From Apteryx mantelli (taxonomy: Eukaryota > Chordata > Aves > Apterygiformes > Apterygidae): a DNA stretch of 64,000 nt. A program made the translations under genes and the position numbers. Positions 60,401 to 64,000 of this stretch are shown piece by piece (position 1 is the stretch's first letter; each line of letters begins with the position of its first letter). The stretch is taken from NCBI RefSeq assembly GCF_036417845.1, contig NC_090011.1, forward strand, positions 434,001 through 498,000, read 5' to 3'. A model generated the notes under the pieces. That model searched no databases and had not been told where the DNA came from. It saw nothing but the letters and a program-made list of their open reading frames with translations.

Positions 60401-60864
60401 CGGAGGCTGGAGGAGTTCTTGAAGGCCTTGTCGCAGGCCGTGCACTTGTAGGGCCGCTCGCCCGTGTGCTGGCGCACGTGGTACTGATAGTGTGAGGACC
60501 ACTTGAAGGCCATGCCGCAGAGCGTGCACTTGAAAGCCCGCAGCCCTGTGTGGACGCTCTGGTGGATCTGCAGCAGTGAGGAGCGCTTGAAGGCCTTGCC
60601 GCACTCGGAGCATTTGTAGGGCCGCTCGCCCGTGTGGCTGCGCTGGTGATAGAGCAGCGCCGAGGAGCCCTTGAAGGCCTTGGGGCACTCGGAACACTTG
60701 TAGGGCCGCTCGCCCGTGTGCGTGCGCTGGTGGTGGATGAGGCGCGATGACCATTTGAAGACCTTGCCGCACTCCAGACACTCGTACTGGTGCTCGCTGC
60801 TGCTCGCTGCTGCCGCCGGGCCGGGCTGCATCTCAGCCAGCTCCAGCTGCTGGGCTCCCACCAT
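57481..60864 (-). CDS. ZNF628: ZNF628, C2H2 zinc-finger transcription factor
   Basis: Single coding exon of 1127 residues (human about 1059). ATG 60864 chosen: it sits in GCCATGG, is preceded by an acceptor (ctgtcccctcag), and MVG matches the human start. 18 C2H2 fingers: 1-8 at about 27-245, 9-11 at about 271-364, 12-18 at about 401-591, mostly with TGERPY linkers. Fingers 2-8 and 12-18 are parallel copies finger by finger ([39 protein letters not shown], ..YLQ.H). The tail (about 592-1127) is Pro/Ala/Gln-rich, with a [12 protein letters not shown] repeat at about 748-945 and an acidic end, suggesting an activation region. ZNF628 is a nuclear regulator reported to act in male germ cells. Position beside NAT14 agrees with human. 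Confidence 0.95.
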   Translation of the reverse strand: MVGAQQLELAEMQPGPAAAASSSEHQYECLECGKVFKWSSRLIHHQRTHTGERPYKCSECPKAFKGSSALLYHQRSHTGERPYKCSECGKAFKRSSLLQIHQSVHTGLRAFKCTLCGMAFKWSSHYQYHVRQHTGERPYKCTACDKAFKNSSSLRRHRHIHTGERPYVCTACGKAFTQSTNLRQHQRIHTGERPYACTQCGKTFTHSSNLLLHQRTHAGSRAHKCPACAKAFVSDAYLQKHLQTHATRPPSSPLAPPPLFLAPAEAVETVEMLWKCGDCELTFKSEELLLGHQRSHLEVGTPGPGPGGGEAPAAMHNCPTCGKAFKNGSGLARHQHSHSGERPFKCSVCEKTFVQLASLLGHQRSHPAEQQLIQAEAEVTCPQTVPEPAPALAPAPAERPYQCTECGKAFKGSSGLRYHMRDHTGERPYKCSECGKAFKRSSLLSIHQRVHTGLRAFKCAECGLTFKWSSHYQYHLRLHTGERPYACPDCPKAFKNTSCLRRHRQLHTGERPYACLVCGKAFTQTSNLRQHQRTHTGERPYACAQCGKTFTHSSNLQLHQRTHSSARPYQCPVCSKAFVMASYLQRHLRTHAAGPKAPTTPKVPPARDGPQVQPTTLSLEVGSPPAAPSAQTFLLVQTAQGLQLIPSVPHPPQKLILLPAPQPKATGPGFTLLPAPPSKAAPRRQEKGPKAVAPANPPATAGQSILLVPSAAQALPSVQIQALAGTQRAPGLSPGASVIVLQNVPEQPPAEVSTLRVQALPPPPEVASVQLQALPQPSEVASVQLQTLPQPTEVTSVQLQAAEVTNVQLQATEVTNVQLQALPQPSEVTNIQLQALPQTSEVTSVQLQATEVANVQLQATEVTNVQLQALPQSSEVPNIQLQALPQPPEMTNVQLQTLPQPSEVASVQLQALPQPPEVTNVQLQTPEVTNVQLQTPEGTRVQLQALPQPSEPVTGPSLPGGPELRGAAGLPEGQDVIVVQSGQGEELLGPGPEVGSLAGVHDVHLEMLQTVEGLQNVLVLRGADGEQTRLCVQEVENLPELPPDEAQGGQKLFIIRGEPTLQVLENVPGTGGQLSAQARGTPGSTGATPGPTGSPAVVQLLPGPPAPDLPAIQIVQTVPSVQLVHTF
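58020..58620 (-). repeat. Coding VQLQ repeat in the ZNF628 tail
   Basis: About 18 imperfect units on the minus strand of 24 or 42 bp (EVTNVQLQ or [14 protein letters not shown]). Unit number is likely variable between individuals or species. Confidence 0.85.
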
Positions 60865-61299
60865 GGCGAGGGCCCTGAGGGGACAGGGCCGAGCTGGGCA
60901 CGAGCCTCCGGGCACCGCAGGGCTGACTGCGGCCCCGCACTGAGATCAGACGCCGGCCAGGGCACCCCACGGGGCTGGGATCAAGAGCAGGGTCTGGCCC
61001 TGGCGATGGGGGCTGACCCCAGGCTGAGGGCAGGACCTGACCATGAAGACGGAGCCCAGGGATGCTGGGGATGAGGGCAGAGCCCGGCCACAGGGACTCA
61101 CCCTGGGGAAATTGGGACTGAGGGCAGGGCCCAGTCACGGGGTCCGACCCCCAGGGAGCCGGGTCCAAGGACAGGGCCGGCCGCGAGCAGGGAGCCCGGG
61201 GGGAGTCACGGGTCAACGTGGGGTCACGGGTGGGCGGGACCAGACACAGGCTGTGGGCGGGGCCAGGCGCGGGGTCGAGGCAGGCCATGGCGGTGGGCG

Positions 61300-61900
61300 G
61301 GGCCGGCACCTGGCGGCTGCCCCCGTCGCGGGTCAGCGCAGGTCCGCGCGCCCCTCCCCCCTCCCCCCCCGCCGCGTCGGCGGACAAGAAACTCCCAGGG
61401 CACGGCGGCCGCGTGCCCTTTAAGACACCCCGCCCCCCCCCCCTCCGGCGTCCTGCGCAGGCGCCTGCGCTTTTAAGGTGGCGGCGGCCCCAAAGCCCCC
61501 CGCACCCCCACCCGAAGGCCGCCCCGCCGCCCGCCGCGGCCCCACGCGTGCTCACCTGGGCGGGGACGGGCCCCCCGCGGCCGCCGGCGCCCCGGGCCCT
61601 TCCCGCGGCGGGGGAGGGGCCGCTACGGCCTCCCGGCGTCCCCCGCCGGCAAACACCCACCCCCGGCGGCGCGCACGCCAACGGCCGCGCCGCGCAACGC
61701 CCCGCCCTGCCCCCGCCGCGCGCGCCTATTGGCCGCCGCCCGACGCGCGGCGCCGCCTGGGAGTTGGAGTCCGCGCCGCCTCCATCTTGGCGCCGGTCGG
61801 GGGGCAGTGTCGGGGGAGCAACGGGACAGCGTGCACCGGGGGGGCACCGTGCACCGGGAGGGGACATCGGGGGTGAACACTGGGAACCGGGCGGGGGGAC
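61300..61900 (-). promoter_or_regulatory. CpG-island promoter and noncoding exon 1 of ZNF628
   Basis: CCAAT on the minus strand (61732-61728), an NRF1-like palindrome (tgcgcaggcgcctgcgc, 61454-61470) and a donor CCCAG|GTGAGC ending a noncoding exon at 61556. TATA-less. The island may also drive an upstream transcript on the + strand, but no + gene is visible. Confidence 0.6.
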
Positions 61901-62230
61901 ATCGAGTGCCGGGGGGGACACCGAGAGGGATATCGGGCGCCGGGGGGGGGGGACACTGGGGTTACCCATGCACCGGGGGGACACCGGCCTCCTTCTCCGG
62001 ACACTGGGGTGTGACACTGGGGGGCCACCGAGCACTTCCTCGGGGCACCGGGGAGACATTGGCCACTGAGAGGGGACATTGGACCCTTCTCCGACCACTG
62101 GGGGGGACACCAGGAGGACACTGGGCTCTTCCTCGGACCCTGGGGAACAGCGGCCACTGGGAGGGACACTGAGCCCTTTTCTGGGCATCGGAGGGGGGAC
62201 ACCAGCGGGACACCAAGCCCTTCCCCGGAC
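61800..62230. repeat. gggggacactgggg minisatellite upstream of ZNF628
   Basis: About ten irregular 30-50 bp units (ggggacaccgag, ggacactggg). No gene. Confidence 0.7.
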
Positions 62231-62440
62231 ACGGGGGTGATGCCAGGCCCCGTCCCCAGGCATAGCCCGGGCTGTGGGGCCAGCCCCGGTCCCCAGCAGG
62301 GCCTGCAGCTCCCAGGGCAGGGACAGGATGCCAGGGGCCTCTCCAGTCAGCCATCTCCCAGGGGTGCCCTTGGGGCCCGGGGCTGTCTCTGAGGAAGGAG
62401 AAGCTGGGGAGAGCATCACACCTTTATTGTGGATATCACA

Positions 62441-63715
62441 GGATCATAGAATGGTTGAGGTTGGGAGGGACCTCTGGAGATCATCTAGTCCAACCCCCCT
62501 GCTCAAGCAGGGTCACCTGCAGCACGTTGCATGGGATCGCATCCAGGTGGCTTTTGAATATCTCCAAGGAAGGAGACTCCACAACCTTTCTGGGCAACCT
62601 GTGTCAGCTCAGTCACCCTCACAATAAAAAAATCTTTTCCTTAGATTCAGGTAAAACTTTCTGTATTTCAGTTTGTGCCCATTGCCTCTTGTCCTATCGC
62701 TGGGCACCACTGAAAAAAGTCTGGCCCCATTCTCTCTACACCCTCTCTTCAGATACTTAAACACATTGATAAGATCCCCCCTCAGTCTTCTCCAGGCTGA
62801 ACAGTCCCAGCTCTCTCAGCCTTTCCTCACAGGAGAGATGCTCCAGTCCCCTAATCATCTTTGTAGCCCTCCACTGGACTCGCTCCAGTAGCTCCATGTC
62901 TCTCTTGTATTGGGGAGCCCAGAACTGGACACAGTACTCCAGATGTGGCCTCACCAGGGCTGAGTAGAGGGGGAGGATCACCTCCCTCCACCTGCTGGCA
63001 ACACTCTTCCTCATGCACCCCAGGATACCATTGGCCTTCTTGGCCACAAGGGCACATTGCTGCGTCATGCTTAACTTGGTGTCCACCAGCACTCCCAGGT
63101 CCTTCTCCGCAGAGCTGCTTTGCAGCAGGTCAACCCCCAACCTGTACTGGTGCATGGGGTTATTCCTCCCCAGGTGCAGGACCCTGCACTTGCCTTTGTT
63201 GAACTTCAGGAGGTTCCTCCCTGCCCATCTCTCCAGCCTGTCCAAGTCTCTCTGAATGGCAGCACAGCCCTCTGGGGTATCAGCCACTTCTCCCAGTTTT
63301 GTATCATCGGCAAACTTGCTGAGGGTGCACTGTCCCTTCATCCAGGTCACTGATGAAGAAGTTGAACAAGACTGGACCCAGTATTGACCCCTGGGGGACA
63401 CCGCTATTTACTGGCCTCCAGCTAGACTTTGGGCCACTGATGACAACCCTTGGAGCTCTGCCATTCAGCCAGTTCTCAATCCACCTCACCGTCCACTCAT
63501 CTAACCCACACTTCCTGAGCTTCCCTATGTGGATGTAATGGGAGACAGTGTTGAAAGCCTTGCTGAAGTCAAGGGAGACAACATCCACTGCTCTTGCCTC
63601 ATCTACCCAGCCAGTCATTCCATCATAGGAGGTTATCAGATTGGTTAAGCATGATTTCCCCGTAGTGAATCCATGCTGACTACTCCTGATCACCTTCTTA
63701 TCCTTCACACACAGT
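62441..63715 (-). mobile_element. CR1 LINE, 5'-truncated
   Basis: 3' end at 62441 (ggatcatagaatggttgagg). The minus strand encodes reverse-transcriptase blocks [42 protein letters not shown] (the catalytic FADD box) and [19 protein letters not shown]. The ORF is broken by a frameshift between 63300 and 63400. Better preserved than the element at 10.2-12 kb. Confidence 0.92.
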
Positions 63716-63920
63716 AGTGCACATGTACTGCTTGCGCACCCTCGTATACACACACACACGCACACACCACAAACACACCTGCACCCCTGCACACCCTCCA
63801 CACATCCCCCCTACACACTCCCTTGTGCACACACACACCCCTTCACACCCCCTTGCACACACATCCCCCACTTCACACCCCCTCTGCCCACCCCAAACCC
63901 TCCCCTCTGCGACCCTGGAC
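63716..63920. repeat. CA-rich simple repeat
   Basis: cacacacacgcacacaccac-type microsatellite and cccccttgcacacac phrases abutting the CR1 5' end. Confidence 0.75.
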
Positions 63921-63958
63921 AGCTGGAGCTGGAGGGCAGCTCAGGGCCCCCCACCCAC

Positions 63959-64000
63959 CTCAGCCAGGGGGCCCGGCTCTGCGGGGGCCACCGCCGGAGC
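63959..64000 (-). other. Possible exon of the next gene, cut by the window end
   Basis: Minus strand reads a GC-rich open segment (AVAPAEPGPLAE) ending at a donor-like GAG|GTGGGT. Too short to identify, and an acceptor-like ccacctcag exists on the other strand. Confidence 0.2.

Noticed and set aside
58229-60495. + strand frames of about 270-300 codons across ZNF628
   Set aside because: Antisense shadows of the finger array; the minus strand has 18 perfect C2H2 motifs.
63716-63920. CA-rich tract as a CRISPR-like or satellite array
   Set aside because: No regular repeat-spacer structure; it is an ordinary microsatellite.

Overview
The window looks like a stretch of an archosaur, most likely bird, genome. 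The evidence is three or more CR1-type LINE fragments, short introns, CpG-island promoters, and CCDC81-type HU-domain genes, a family known to be greatly expanded in birds. All protein genes are spliced, so exons were assembled by hand from open frames, GT/AG sites and phase. No alignment or expression data were available.

Region 1 (1-~28 kb, AT-rich) holds two CCDC81-like genes facing inward (A on +, entering at base 1; B on -, starting at 21482). They form a large inverted duplication. The inner 5.1 kb of each arm (2185-7287 and 14124-19226, linked by x -> 21411-x with no indel) is almost identical. Homologous sequence on both sides of that tract is clearly diverged, which is the pattern expected of arm-to-arm gene conversion. 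The spacer carries a ~1.8 kb CR1 with a second CR1 nested in it, and one orphan exon-like element. From 21.5 to 28 kb I recognise no gene.

Region 2 (28-64 kb, GC-rich) is a compact block of minus-strand genes matching the human 19q13.42 neighbourhood ZNF628-NAT14-SSC5D-SBK2/3. From right to left: ZNF628 (18 C2H2 fingers), NAT14 (membrane GNAT acetyltransferase), SSC5D (four SRCR domains, two mucin-like repeat exons, coiled-coil C-terminus), a small secreted two-SRCR gene that I cannot assign to a named orthologue, and an SBK-family kinase. ZNF628 and NAT14 lie head to tail with very little space: the ZNF628 poly(A) signal is about 150 bases upstream of the NAT14 first-exon donor. Most introns and spacers here are filled by unrelated minisatellites, and some arrays are coding (SSC5D, ZNF628).

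The genes do not form one pathway. SSC5D and the two-SRCR protein are both predicted secreted pattern-recognition or matrix proteins. ZNF628 is a nuclear transcription factor, NAT14 a membrane acetyltransferase-like protein, SBK a cytosolic kinase, and the CCDC81-like proteins carry HU folds linked to centrosomal or possible non-self-recognition roles.
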